Below, in pieces: positions 25,561 to 34,778 of a stretch of DNA of 64,000 nucleotides. Made by a program: the position numbers and the translations under genes. Numbering within the stretch: position 1 is the first letter of the stretch; each line of letters begins with the position of its first letter. Origin of the DNA: JAGWBG01 sp034421095 (GTDB lineage Bacteria; Chloroflexota; Dehalococcoidia; Lucifugimonadales; JAGWBF01); assembly GCA_034421095.1 (NCBI GenBank), contig DAOUKR010000024.1, forward strand, positions 1 to 64,000, given 5' to 3'. The notes beneath the pieces are model-generated. The model was not told the DNA's origin and made no database searches. It worked only from the letters and a program-made list of their open reading frames with translations.

Positions 25561-26760
25561 ATGAGCTTGAGCTTACGGACGTGGACACCAGCCGCTGGCA
25601 AGGACCGGCTGGATAGTGTTCCCATATCCGATACCCTTGACAGAGATGTGGCAATGGCGAGCCATCCGGTAATCCGCTGCCAGGGGGTGGCTAAAACATT
25701 CCATGGAACGCCAGCGGTCAGGGATGTCAGCGTATTTCTGGAGCAGGGTGAAATTCTTGCCCTGGTTGGCCCTAGCGGGTGCGGGAAGACCACCTTACTG
25801 CGGTTGGTCGCCGGGTTTGAGTCTCCCGATACCGGGACTATCACCCTGGACGGCCATCCGGTAGCAGGCCGGGGAAGCTGGGTATCTCCCGAGGCACGGC
25901 AATTGGGCATGGTTTTTCAGGACTATGCCCTCTTTCCCAACATGACAGTGGCCAAGAACATAGCTTTTGGTCTTGGGAAATTGTCCAGGCAAGACAGAGA
26001 GGACCGAGTCGGGGAGATGCTGGAGATAGTGCGTTTGAATCATCTAGCTGACCGCTACCCACATCAGCTTTCCGGGGGCGAACAGCAAAGGGTGGCCCTG
26101 GCCAGGTCTCTGGCACCGCACCCGCTGGCTTTGCTGCTGGACGAACCTTTCAGCAGCCTGGACCCTCAGCTAAGGGCCCAACTAAGGGAAGAGGTCAAGA
26201 ATATTCTCCAGTCCAACGGAGTGACGGCCATATATGTCACCCATGACCAGGAAGAGGCTTTATTCATGGGAGACAAGGTGGCCGTGATGACTGGCGGATC
26301 CCTGGAGCAAGTGGGCAGACCCGAGGATATTTTTCATCATCCCAAGACCAGGTTCGTGGCCAACTTCCTGGGAATCGCGGACTTTATCGTTGGGCGGGCA
26401 GATGGGAATGACCTCGTCACAGAGATTGGGGTGGTACACTCTACAACCCCCCTCGACGCCAGTGCAAAATATGAAGTGATGATACGACCCGACGACATCG
26501 CCCTCCGGCCTTCGGACACCGGCATGGGACGGGTGATGGGCCGGGTATTCCGCGGGATGCACTACATATACACTGTCTCTTTGCCTTCAGGGGCGGTCGT
26601 GAGCAGCCTCCAACACCACACTGCCTACTTCCAGTGTGGGGACCCTGTGGACGTATACCTGGGTGAGAATCAAACGTTGACTTGCTTTGTCAACAACGAT
26701 TCCGCACCCGACGCGGAGCCGGAGCCAGCCTTCACAGTGCGAACCGCACAGAGAGGGTGA
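25561..26760 (+). CDS. ABC transporter ATP-binding protein (FbpC/PotA-like)
   Basis: This is the cytoplasmic ATPase of an importer of the iron(III)/spermidine/sulfate class. It has 399 residues from ATG 25561, preceded by a purine-rich AGAGGAAGAGGAAG site. Walker A is GPSGCGKTT (70-78), the Q-loop VFQDYALFPNMTV (118-130), the signature LSGGEQQR (170-177), and Walker B LLLDEPFSSLD (191-201). IYVTHDQEEALFMGD carries the switch His. A C-terminal TOBE-like regulatory domain occupies about residues 300-385. A 30-residue N-terminal extension is unusual. No permease or binding-protein gene is adjacent, so it is an orphan here and the substrate is unknown. Confidence 0.88.
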   Translation: MSLSLRTWTPAAGKDRLDSVPISDTLDRDVAMASHPVIRCQGVAKTFHGTPAVRDVSVFLEQGEILALVGPSGCGKTTLLRLVAGFESPDTGTITLDGHPVAGRGSWVSPEARQLGMVFQDYALFPNMTVAKNIAFGLGKLSRQDREDRVGEMLEIVRLNHLADRYPHQLSGGEQQRVALARSLAPHPLALLLDEPFSSLDPQLRAQLREEVKNILQSNGVTAIYVTHDQEEALFMGDKVAVMTGGSLEQVGRPEDIFHHPKTRFVANFLGIADFIVGRADGNDLVTEIGVVHSTTPLDASAKYEVMIRPDDIALRPSDTGMGRVMGRVFRGMHYIYTVSLPSGAVVSSLQHHTAYFQCGDPVDVYLGENQTLTCFVNNDSAPDAEPEPAFTVRTAQRG

Positions 26761-26891
26761 GAGGCCACCTTTGCTCGCCCCTTTGCCAGGAACGTCATCT
26801 AAGGTGACCCGCTTTCCCAGGTGCCGGCGGTCTATAGTGCCCACTCGATGATCGACCATTGTATTGGGGCCATATCTGGATATCTAGGAAT

Positions 26892-28040
26892 ATGAGTCTT
26901 CGTACCAGTCATATTGAGCTAATAAACACGGAATCACAGTTAGTTCAGGTCGTCAGTCGTCTATCGAGGGCAACTCGAGTCGCCGTTGACCTTGAGTCAA
27001 ACGGGTTCTTTCGGTACTATGAGTGCATCTGCTTGGTGCAGCTTGCGACGGACGAGGGCGCTTATATCATTGACCCACTGGCAATAGACGACATGCGACC
27101 GCTCGGCGAACTGCTGGGTGACCGGTCGATTGAGAAGGTCTTTCATAGCGCCGATTACGACCTGCGTAGCCTTGACCGAGACTGGAGGTTCCGGGTCAAC
27201 AATCTGTTCGATACCAGCGTTGCCTCCGCCTTCGTTGGTTCTGCCCAATTGGGTCTGAAGTCCGTGGTGCGGGAGTTCGCGGGGGCGGAATTAACCAAGC
27301 TCAAAAAGCTACAACGCTCAGACTGGACAGTACGGCCCCTCAGTCGTGAAGCGCTGAGTTACGCAGTCAACGATGTTCTCTACTTACCATGTGTCTGCGA
27401 AGCACTATCGGAGCGACTAAAGGAAATGTCGCGGCTGGAATGGGTGAAAGAAGAGTTTAAGCGGTTAGAGAACGTTAGGCACATGCCCGCCGACCGGGAG
27501 TCGGCATTCTTTAAGGTTAAGGGTAGCCACGACTTGGACGCGCGAGGACTGGCTATCTTGCGGTCTCTCTTCCGATTTCGTGAAAAAGAAGCCAGTCGTC
27601 TCAACCGTCCGGCCTTCAAGGTGGCCCCGGATTACGCACTGGTGCAACTAGCGTCTGATCCCCATGCAGACCTATCGAGCGTTAAAGGGCTAGGAAGGTT
27701 AAGCCACCCGACTGCTGCCAAATGCCTGAAAGCTGCAATCAATGAGGGACTCAGATCTGAACCGGTGACCAGACCGAAACTGCCACGGTCCGATGAGACA
27801 TTGGGGCCCATGGATCGAGAAAAAGTCGAGACTCGCCTTCAGATTCTCAAGGCATGGCGCACCCAGCTAGGTTTGGATCTAGAACTAAACCCGGGCCTGC
27901 TATGGCCTACTGCTAGTTTGAAACGCCTGGCTCAATGCCCAGACGAGATTGATTCCCAATTGGTTGGCCCTAACGTGCGAAATTGGCAGAAGCACGAGTT
28001 CGGTGAGTCGCTGCGAGGAGTTCTGGCAACGCTCGGCTAG
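26892..28040 (+). CDS. rnd: Ribonuclease D
   Basis: This 3'-5' exoribonuclease matures tRNA and other small RNA 3' ends. It is 382 residues from ATG 26892. The DEDDy exonuclease domain shows VAVDLESNGFF (Asp33/Glu35), KVFHSADYDLRSL near residue 85 and YAVNDVLYL near residue 162 (Tyr and the last Asp). Two HRDC-like helical domains follow (RGLAILRSLFRFREKEASRL, then a second near residue 310), as in standard RNase D. It is monocistronic, with no clear link to its neighbours. Confidence 0.93.
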   Translation: MSLRTSHIELINTESQLVQVVSRLSRATRVAVDLESNGFFRYYECICLVQLATDEGAYIIDPLAIDDMRPLGELLGDRSIEKVFHSADYDLRSLDRDWRFRVNNLFDTSVASAFVGSAQLGLKSVVREFAGAELTKLKKLQRSDWTVRPLSREALSYAVNDVLYLPCVCEALSERLKEMSRLEWVKEEFKRLENVRHMPADRESAFFKVKGSHDLDARGLAILRSLFRFREKEASRLNRPAFKVAPDYALVQLASDPHADLSSVKGLGRLSHPTAAKCLKAAINEGLRSEPVTRPKLPRSDETLGPMDREKVETRLQILKAWRTQLGLDLELNPGLLWPTASLKRLAQCPDEIDSQLVGPNVRNWQKHEFGESLRGVLATLG

Positions 28041-28130
28041 TCCTGCTCACACCCAATATGTCCAGCATTTCATCGCTGAATAACTCTTTTGACGTGCCGT
28101 TACCATCAAAATAGACAGCAATACCCATAT

Positions 28131-28190
28131 CCCGGCTTTGAGTTGGAATCCACCCCAACCTTGGATTCCGGCTTCCGCCAGAATGACGAA
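28131..28190. repeat. Dispersed GGAATCC-type repeat
   Basis: CCCGGCTTTGAGTTGGAATCC and then TTGGATTCCGGCTTCCGCC, followed by AGAATGACGAAGG, are two inverted modules of the same element, lying between convergent rnd and cobQ. Confidence 0.7.
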
Positions 28191-28280
28191 GGCGTCGGCA
28201 GACATGAATATCAACATGCCTTAGCTTCAAAGGCAGGCCGACTATCGGGGGAAGATACTCCATCTTTATGTAAAGCCCTA

Positions 28281-29843
28281 CTAGTGACTTGGGACTTCCA
28301 GGCCGGAGATACGATATATCATATCCATGTTCAGGCTCCCCCGTACCAACCCGGCTAGCTTGTCGTACTCCTCGTCCCTGGATTGAAGGGCCTCTCCTTC
28401 CGGGAGAATCACCCCCTTCTCTTCCGCGAGACGCCCCAGAATAGCCCTTCGCACACCTAAATTATAGAAAAGCCCGTGGATATAAGTGCCTATGACACGC
28501 CCACAGGGGTCTATCGCTCCATCAAATTGGTCCCAGCTTTTACCCGACCTCTCTTCAAGATGGAACGGAGCGCGATTCCCTTGCGCATCCGGCCCGGCAT
28601 CGGCGAAAATACTCCGGCCCATGTGGATTTCGTAGCCCTCTACAGGCAGTCCGCAGGCTCCCTGGAGGAGTCCGGTAGTCTCTGTTACGGTCCCCCTGAT
28701 CCTATGGGTCTCCTTGCTGTCTTCAAAAATTGTGGTTACTGGCAGAAGACCCAATCCCTCAATCTCCCGATGCGGAGATTCCACTCCTTTAGGGTCCAGG
28801 ATACGCTGTCCCAGCATCTGGAATCCACCACAAATGCCAATAACGGGCGTACCATGCCGGTAAAGCGTCGTAATTTCCTCAGCCAGACCCACCCGTCTGA
28901 GATATTCCAGGTCTGCCACCGTAGTCTTGCTGCCGGGAATAATAATCAGGTCCGGCTCACCGAGCTTATCGTTAGGCTCGACGTAGCGCAACCTCACGCC
29001 ATTTTCCCGCTTTAGGGGGTCAAAATCGTCGAAGTTTGAGATGTGGGGCAAGCCAATTACGGCGACGTCCAACCGGTAATCGTCTTTACTCTTCATCCGA
29101 ACGCGCTCTTCAAGGGATACGGCATCCTCTTCCGGTATGTGTATGTCATGAAAATAAGGGACAACTCCGGCGACAGGGATACCCGTACGTTCCTCCAGAA
29201 ACCTCAAACCGGGCTCGAGCAACGTAACATCGCCCCTGAACTTGTTGATTATGAAGGCCTTGATGCAATCCCGCTCCTCCGGCTCCAGCAACTCCAGGGT
29301 GCCCACCAGAGAGGCAAAGACACCTCCCCGGTCAATGTCACCCGCCAACAGGACGGGGGCGTTGGCATATCGTGCCACCCGCATGTTCACTATCTCGGTC
29401 CGTTTCAGGTTGACCTCCGCAGGACTCCCCGCCCCCTCAATAACCAGGATGTCATACTGTTCACGCAACTTATCAAGGGACTCGGATACTGCTTTCCAGA
29501 GGTGGGGTTTCATGTTGGAGAAATAGCTGGCCCCGGCAGACTGAACGGGCTTCCCCAGAAGGACAACCTGAGACCTGCTATCGGCCTCGGGTTTGAGCAG
29601 GATGGGATTCATTTCCACTGAAGGTTCAATTCCGGCAGCTTCCGCCTGCACAGCCTGAGCACGTCCGATCTCCCCTCCGTCCGGGGTTACATAGGAGTTG
29701 TTGGACATGTTCTGGGCCTTGAATGGGGCGACTTGGAAGCCGTCTTGACGAAATATTCGACATAGGGCCGCCACAAGCACGCTCTTGCCCACGTGGGAAG
29801 CAGTGCCCTGGACCATCAATACCTTACCCGGAAGCCGACTCAT
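28281..29843 (-). CDS. cobQ: Cobyric acid synthase CobQ
   Basis: This glutamine- and ATP-dependent enzyme amidates four side chains of adenosylcobyrinic acid a,c-diamide in vitamin B12 assembly. It has 520 residues, the usual length. The N-terminal ATP domain has QGTASHVGKS (about 12-21) and NMSNNSYVTPDGGEIGRAQ. The C-terminal class I amidotransferase domain has the nucleophile Cys338 in GICGGFQMLG and His456 in YIHGLFYN. It is the last gene of the cobalamin operon, overlapping btuD by 4 bases. No other corrin-ring gene is present, so it may serve salvage from imported cobyric precursors or de novo synthesis. Confidence 0.96.
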   Translation of the reverse strand: MSRLPGKVLMVQGTASHVGKSVLVAALCRIFRQDGFQVAPFKAQNMSNNSYVTPDGGEIGRAQAVQAEAAGIEPSVEMNPILLKPEADSRSQVVLLGKPVQSAGASYFSNMKPHLWKAVSESLDKLREQYDILVIEGAGSPAEVNLKRTEIVNMRVARYANAPVLLAGDIDRGGVFASLVGTLELLEPEERDCIKAFIINKFRGDVTLLEPGLRFLEERTGIPVAGVVPYFHDIHIPEEDAVSLEERVRMKSKDDYRLDVAVIGLPHISNFDDFDPLKRENGVRLRYVEPNDKLGEPDLIIIPGSKTTVADLEYLRRVGLAEEITTLYRHGTPVIGICGGFQMLGQRILDPKGVESPHREIEGLGLLPVTTIFEDSKETHRIRGTVTETTGLLQGACGLPVEGYEIHMGRSIFADAGPDAQGNRAPFHLEERSGKSWDQFDGAIDPCGRVIGTYIHGLFYNLGVRRAILGRLAEEKGVILPEGEALQSRDEEYDKLAGLVRGSLNMDMIYRISGLEVPSH

Positions 29844-30649
29844 AGCTCGCCGTCCCCATTGACGCCCTGTCCCAGAGGCAGCACCACGGGAGTTTTGTGG
29901 ACCGGATGCTGCATGATGGAGACAGGAACGCCAAACAACTTGGATACCACATCCTCGGTGAGGGCCCGGGAAGGCACATCACAGGTAAGAATCTTCCCCT
30001 CATGGAGGGCCGCTATACGGGTACAGTACTGGGCTGCCAGAGTCAGGTCGTGCATGGCCATTAGGACCGTCACATCCGTCTGCTTGCGAACTCTGTTGAT
30101 GATGTCCAACACCGCAGTTTGGTAGCTGATGTCCAGGTGGGAGGTCGGTTCATCCAGCAGGAGCACGGGTGTCTCTTGCGCCAGCGCCCTTGCAATGAAG
30201 ACCCGCTGCAGTTCGCCGCCGGACAGGGTGGACACCAGGCGGTCGGCAAACTCCCAGGTCTCGGTCATCTCCATGACAGCCTGGCATTTCTGATAGTCGG
30301 TCTTACCCTCCCACTGGAGCAACCCCAGGTACGGGTTACGCCCCATCAGCACGACGTCCATGGCGGTGAAGCCCGGAGGCACCGCAGGGCTCTGCTGAAC
30401 AACCGCCACCAGCTTCGCCCGGTCCCTGGGCTTCAGCAGTCCAGTCTCGGAGCCATCCAGAAGGACCCATCCTTGCTGGGCCCGCAGCGTCCCTGCGGCT
30501 ATACGTAGAAAGGTACTCTTCCCCGATCCGTTGGGGCCGACCAATCCAACCACCTCTCCCGGAAAGACCTCCAGGTCCAGCCCGGCCAGCACTGTCTTGT
30601 TGCCGTAGGAAAGACGTACACCTTGGGCCTGTACGATCGGGGCGTTCAC
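29840..30649 (-). CDS. btuD: Cobalamin/corrinoid ABC transporter ATPase BtuD
   Basis: This ATPase of a BtuCDF-type corrinoid importer has 269 residues. Walker A is GPNGSGKST (about 38-46), the signature LSGGELQRVFIARAL (near 142), Walker B VLLLDEPTSHLD (near 160), and the switch His in LMAMHDLTLAAQ. It belongs to the FecE/BtuD group, whose members import cobalamin, haem or siderophores. The riboswitch upstream and cobQ downstream argue for corrinoids. It overlaps both neighbours by 4 bases. Confidence 0.92.
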   Translation of the reverse strand: MNAPIVQAQGVRLSYGNKTVLAGLDLEVFPGEVVGLVGPNGSGKSTFLRIAAGTLRAQQGWVLLDGSETGLLKPRDRAKLVAVVQQSPAVPPGFTAMDVVLMGRNPYLGLLQWEGKTDYQKCQAVMEMTETWEFADRLVSTLSGGELQRVFIARALAQETPVLLLDEPTSHLDISYQTAVLDIINRVRKQTDVTVLMAMHDLTLAAQYCTRIAALHEGKILTCDVPSRALTEDVVSKLFGVPVSIMQHPVHKTPVVLPLGQGVNGDGEL

Positions 30650-31731
30650 ATCACTATCCTTCTAGCCCGGCTGAGTAGGAAGAGGAAGAAAGGGGCACCA
30701 CAGAAAGCTGTAACGATTCCAACAGGAAGCTCCGTAGGGCTGACCACGGTGCGTGCGGCCAGGTCGGCCAGTATCATGAAACCGCAGCCGGTGATCATGG
30801 ACATGGGGAGGAGGAAGCGGTGGTCGGTTCCCCAGATAATCCTGACGATATGGGGAGCGATGATTCCCACGAACCCGATAATCCCGCTGACGGACACGGC
30901 AGCTGCGGCGGTTATAGAGGCCAAAACTATGAGCACTATTTTAGTGCGCTCAACGTTCACTCCCAGGTGCCTGGCTTCCTCCTCGTTGACCTGGAACATA
31001 TTGAGCACACGGGCATAGGCCATCATGATGAACATGGCCGGAATCATGTAGGGAAGGACTGTGAAAATATCGTCCCACTGGGTGCCAATAAACCCTCCCA
31101 GTAGCCATCCCAACAGTGGACGCACATCCGGGTCACTGTTGATAATCAGATAGCTGGTCACCGCTCCCAGCAGGGACGATATGGCCAGCCCTGCCAAGAT
31201 CAGCGTAAGCAGAGGCAACTCTCCCGTACGCCTGGCAACCAGATAGGTGGCGGAAACAGCCGCTAGTGCCCCTACTGACGCCGCAATAGGAAGAACACTG
31301 AAACCGTCATAATAGACGGGTACGTTGGTCATAAGGACTATTGTCGCGCCCAAGGCAGCCCCTGCTGCCACTCCGATGAAATAAGGGTCTGCCAGCGGGT
31401 TCCGGAAGAGTCCCTGGTACGTTGCGCCCGAAACGGCCAACGCAGCGCCCACCAGTCCTGCCAGGACTATCCGGGGGAACCTCAGATTCCATATAATCGT
31501 ACCCCAGCTATCAGGCCAGCTTCCAGACATCTCAACAAATGGCAACCCATCAACGACAACCTTTGCTACCGTCCAGGGCGGGATGTAGACGGAACCCAAC
31601 CCTCCTGCGACTACCGCTATCAACAGAACCAGGACCAGCCCCACGCCCAGCCTCCACCAGGGATAGTTCAAGGAGATGGAGCGTCGGGCTATCCTGGCAC
31701 CCATGTCATCTCTGGTTATTGGAAGGCTCAT
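30646..31731 (-). CDS. btuC: Corrinoid ABC transporter permease BtuC
   Basis: This inner-membrane permease of the FecCD/BtuC family has 361 residues and about ten predicted helices. Landmarks are FPRIVLAGLVGAALAVSGAT, then YQGLFRNPLADPYFIGVAAG, and near the end IIGFVGIIAPHIVRIIWGTD, the coupling-helix region that contacts BtuD. The N-terminal 30 residues are charged and cytoplasmic. Its stop overlaps the btuD start. A MITE-like repeat separates it from btuF. Confidence 0.93.
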   Translation of the reverse strand: MSLPITRDDMGARIARRSISLNYPWWRLGVGLVLVLLIAVVAGGLGSVYIPPWTVAKVVVDGLPFVEMSGSWPDSWGTIIWNLRFPRIVLAGLVGAALAVSGATYQGLFRNPLADPYFIGVAAGAALGATIVLMTNVPVYYDGFSVLPIAASVGALAAVSATYLVARRTGELPLLTLILAGLAISSLLGAVTSYLIINSDPDVRPLLGWLLGGFIGTQWDDIFTVLPYMIPAMFIMMAYARVLNMFQVNEEEARHLGVNVERTKIVLIVLASITAAAAVSVSGIIGFVGIIAPHIVRIIWGTDHRFLLPMSMITGCGFMILADLAARTVVSPTELPVGIVTAFCGAPFFLFLLSRARRIVM

Positions 31732-31744
31732 ATCGTCTACTTAG

Positions 31745-31860
31745 GGGGTGTTTCCAATACCCCTTCTCCCCTTGCGGGAGAAGGCTGGGATGAGGGGTAT
31801 TCACCCTCACTCCTCTCCCATCAAGATAGAGGAGGTGGAACGCCGCTTTGGAAACACCCC
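31745..31860. mobile_element. MITE-like inverted repeat element, copy A
   Basis: A 116-base unit is bounded by GGGGTGTTTCCAA (31745-31757) and its reverse complement TTGGAAACACCCC (31848-31860). It contains CCCCTTCTCCCC and CACTCCTCTCCCATC blocks and encodes nothing. A related copy in the opposite orientation lies at 57794-57912. It sits between btuF and btuC within one operon. Confidence 0.75.
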
Positions 31861-31880
31861 ATTAGGGTTATTGGGGCTTC

Positions 31881-32945
31881 TTACTGGAATAGCTCAGGAT
31901 ATAGCAGGGCAGCCATTTCCTCGATGGCCGCGATTAGCCTGGTACCCGCCACAGAGAAGGACTGCTGGGGCATGATAATCCGCCCCTCTCTCACAGCCCT
32001 CACGTTGTCGAAAGCATTATTCCCGGTCAGCTGCTCCGCACCGGATGAATCCGCTACGATCACCTCCGGGTCCTGTATCACTATCTGTTCAGGACTTAGC
32101 TGTGCCCAGCCGGACTGCTCCTGAGTGATTAGCTCTACTTTGAGGAGTCGGTAGATAGCGCCGTGAAGGGTATCGCCACCGGGAGTCCAGAAGTCAAAGC
32201 TATGGTCGTACAGTGTGGGGCCCTGCTCGACAGGTCCCAGCCTTTCGACGAGAGCATCCAGACGGGCTTGTATGTCAGCCACCTGCGCCTCCGCTTCATC
32301 AACGGAGTCCGTAATCTTCCCCCATAGGCGGAAGTGCTCAATAACATCGTCAAGGTCACTGCTCAATGAGTCAATCAGAAGCACCGCGACACCAGTGGCC
32401 TCCAATGCATCCAACGAACTGGCGAAGAAGGTAAATATCAAATCGGGGTCCAGCTCAATAATGGCCTCGGTATTAACCGCAAAGGCGTTGCCCACTCTGG
32501 GTATGCTGGCGGTCTCCGGGGGATAGTCCACGAAGTCGTGGGTGCCCGCCACTCGATGGCCCTGGCCAATGGCAAAGAGAATCTCCACCGCCGCACCGTC
32601 ATAGAGAACTAACCTCTCCGGGGGTGCGTCAAAGACGAACTCCTTGCCGTTGGAGTCTACGATGGTGAGAGGAAACAATGATGGCAGGGGTGTAGGCGAC
32701 GGAACAGGGGTTGGAGTTGGCGCCTGAGTTGCCGTAGGAATGGGCCGCGGAGTCGGGGTCGGCTCCGGTGTATCCGTTGGCACAGGCTGTGGTGTAGCAG
32801 TTGGCGCGGAGGTTGCCGTCGGCACTGGGGTTGGCGTGGGGTCATCTCCGCAGGCGATTGCCAGAACCATCATAAAAGCAATTACGCTGGCAAGTAACAT
32901 GGGATAGGACTTGACCAATCTTAAACCTGAGTTGAAAGGCGCCAT
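31881..32945 (-). CDS. btuF: Corrinoid-binding lipoprotein BtuF
   Basis: This extracytoplasmic substrate-binding protein of the importer has 354 residues. A signal peptide ends in a lipobox MVLAIAC, then a Thr/Pro-rich tether of about 55 residues with TPTP repeats. The binding domain begins PLTIVDSNGKEFVFDAPPER and holds RLVLYDGAAVEILFAIG, typical of periplasmic-binding-protein family 2 (BtuF/FhuD). The start ATG follows AGGGGAG by 6 bases. It is the first gene of the operon, 38 bases after the riboswitch terminator. Siderophore binding is a structural alternative, but the context favours corrinoids. Confidence 0.9.
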   Translation of the reverse strand: MAPFNSGLRLVKSYPMLLASVIAFMMVLAIACGDDPTPTPVPTATSAPTATPQPVPTDTPEPTPTPRPIPTATQAPTPTPVPSPTPLPSLFPLTIVDSNGKEFVFDAPPERLVLYDGAAVEILFAIGQGHRVAGTHDFVDYPPETASIPRVGNAFAVNTEAIIELDPDLIFTFFASSLDALEATGVAVLLIDSLSSDLDDVIEHFRLWGKITDSVDEAEAQVADIQARLDALVERLGPVEQGPTLYDHSFDFWTPGGDTLHGAIYRLLKVELITQEQSGWAQLSPEQIVIQDPEVIVADSSGAEQLTGNNAFDNVRAVREGRIIMPQQSFSVAGTRLIAAIEEMAALLYPELFQ

Positions 32946-32982
32946 TAGTATCTCCCCTTCAGGATTTCCATCAGGCTACCAC

Positions 32983-33018
32983 AATAAAAAAACCCCTGGT
33001 CCTACTTCTGCCAGGGGT
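32983..33018 (-). terminator. Riboswitch-controlled intrinsic terminator
   Basis: On the minus strand ACCCCTGG (33018-33011), an 11-base loop and CCAGGGGT (32999-32992) are followed by TTTTTTTATT. It lies between the cobalamin riboswitch and btuF, the usual expression platform for transcription attenuation. Confidence 0.85.
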
Positions 33019-33104
33019 ATATCCAAGACGCCCTTTGGGTAATCGGGCTGAGAAGATCGTGTACCGATTACTCAGGAACCACCTCTGTTCTGCGCAGAGT
33101 CGGA

Positions 33105-33280
33105 CTCCACATTCCCGGGCAGGTCTCCTGACTCACGGCTCTACGCTGTACCGACGCCTTCCCATCCATGCTGGGACAGTGGCGAACCTCTCGGTCAACT
33201 CCCCGTTCACAGTGGCGCTACCGCGGCGGACTCACACCGCCTTCCCTGTTGGACCCTGGGGGTACCCGGGACGTGATATT
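33105..33280 (-). ncRNA. Cobalamin riboswitch
   Basis: Read on the minus strand, conserved cobalamin-aptamer blocks occur in order: AAGGCGGTGTGAGTCCGCC (33242-33224), GCCACTGT (33214-33207), a second GCCACTGTCCC, TGGGAAGGCGTCGG, and CCGTGAGTCAGGAGACCTGC, then CCGGG. This is the B12-box arrangement. It controls btuF-btuC-btuD-cobQ; binding of adenosylcobalamin would favour the terminator at 32983-33018. Confidence 0.95.
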
Positions 33281-33385
33281 AAGTTGGTAAGCCTTTTGAT
33301 ATGTTAGTATTATATGCAGTGATTAAAGGGGTGTCAACGGCCCTAGCAAAACCCTAACACGCCCTAACGCGAAGGAGGTACAAGC

Positions 33386-34750
33386 ATGGACAAGATGACA
33401 GACCTTCTGACATCGTATACCACCTCATTGAAATTCGATGAGTTGCCCGGCAACGTCGTACAGCAAGCCAAGCGCATGATAGTAGATGCCCTGGGATGCG
33501 CCATCGGCGGCTATCACAGCGAGCCTGCCACGATTGCGAGAGACCTGGCGAGCACCGTAACGAGCACCCGCCCTGCAACTATCCTGGTCAGCGGCCATTC
33601 CACCTCTCCGGACATGGCAGCTTTCGCTAACGGCGTGATGATTCGATACCTGGACTTTAACGACGGCTACACCGGCAGGGAACCCTGCCACCCCAGTGAC
33701 ACCCTGGCCGCAATACTCTCCCCGGCCGAGATAGCCCACGCCGACGGCAAGACGGTCCTTACAGCCACGGTCCTGGCCTACGAGGTATTTTGCCGACTGT
33801 GCGACGCCGCATCCGTCCGTAGCAGGGGATTTGACCACGTCACCTTGGGAATCATCCCCAGCGGCCTCGCTGCGGCCAAGGTCATGGGTCTCTCCCAGGA
33901 ACAGACGGCGCAGACGCTTAATCTATGTATTGCTCCCAACCAGGCCCTGTTCCAGACCCGCATCGGTGACGTGTCCATGTGGAAGGGTTGTGCCTTCGCC
34001 AACGCCAGCCGAAACGCGGTTTTTGCCTCTCTCCTGGCAGAGCGGGGGCTAACCGGGCCTTCACCTATCTTTGAAGGGCTGGGAGGATTCTTCACGGCAG
34101 TCAGCGGCGAGACACTTACTCTGGAGCCTTTCGGAGACAGATGTGGGCCATTCAAGATTATGGAGGCTACTATCAAGCGATTCCCCCTGGGCCTGTATTC
34201 TCAGACCGTTGTGCAGGCGGCCCTGGACGTGCGTAGTACACTGCCCCGGGTAGAAGATATTGCCCAGGTAAATGTTCAGACTCTCCAGACCGCCGTGGAC
34301 ATAATGGCAGGTGACGACGAGAAATGGCACCCTGCCAACCGGGAAACGGCAGACCACAGCATGCCCTATACGGTGGCTGTGGCCTTGATGTACGGCTCGG
34401 TAGAGGAACACCACTTTGGCGATGAATACCTTCGGAGTCCCCAACTCCTTGACCTCGTGCAAAAGGTGAAGGTGTCGGTGTCCGAAGAGGCCAACCGCCG
34501 CGCCCCTGAGGCGATGCTGAGCACCGTTGAGGTTGTCACCACCTCCGGCGACCGGTATTCATCGCCCGAGGTGCCCTATCATCGGGGGCACTGGAGGAAC
34601 CCCATGACCGAACAGGAGCTTGAAGAGAAGTTTCGTGCACTAGCCCGAGACACACTTACTCCCGTCCAAGTAGGTGCCCTACTGGACCGGCTGTGGAACT
34701 TGGAGCAGGTGGATGATATTGGGCAGGTGATTGGTATGGTCAGGGCGTAA
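33386..34750 (+). CDS. MmgE/PrpD family protein
   Basis: This protein belongs to the family of 2-methylcitrate dehydratase and immune-responsive gene 1 (cis-aconitate decarboxylase). It is 454 residues, a normal length, and its ATG follows AAGGAGG. AKRMIVDALGCAIGGYHSEP, then FANGVMIRYLDFNDGY (the conserved Asp-Asn-Asp segment), then HPSDTLAAILSPAE near residue 105 and KRFPLGLYSQTVVQAAL near 265 are family blocks. The exact hydro-lyase or decarboxylase reaction cannot be assigned; no prpC or prpB neighbour is present. Confidence 0.9.
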   Translation: MDKMTDLLTSYTTSLKFDELPGNVVQQAKRMIVDALGCAIGGYHSEPATIARDLASTVTSTRPATILVSGHSTSPDMAAFANGVMIRYLDFNDGYTGREPCHPSDTLAAILSPAEIAHADGKTVLTATVLAYEVFCRLCDAASVRSRGFDHVTLGIIPSGLAAAKVMGLSQEQTAQTLNLCIAPNQALFQTRIGDVSMWKGCAFANASRNAVFASLLAERGLTGPSPIFEGLGGFFTAVSGETLTLEPFGDRCGPFKIMEATIKRFPLGLYSQTVVQAALDVRSTLPRVEDIAQVNVQTLQTAVDIMAGDDEKWHPANRETADHSMPYTVAVALMYGSVEEHHFGDEYLRSPQLLDLVQKVKVSVSEEANRRAPEAMLSTVEVVTTSGDRYSSPEVPYHRGHWRNPMTEQELEEKFRALARDTLTPVQVGALLDRLWNLEQVDDIGQVIGMVRA

Positions 34751-34778
34751 CTGGGAGGCCTTCTAGCCGGACTTGTGG

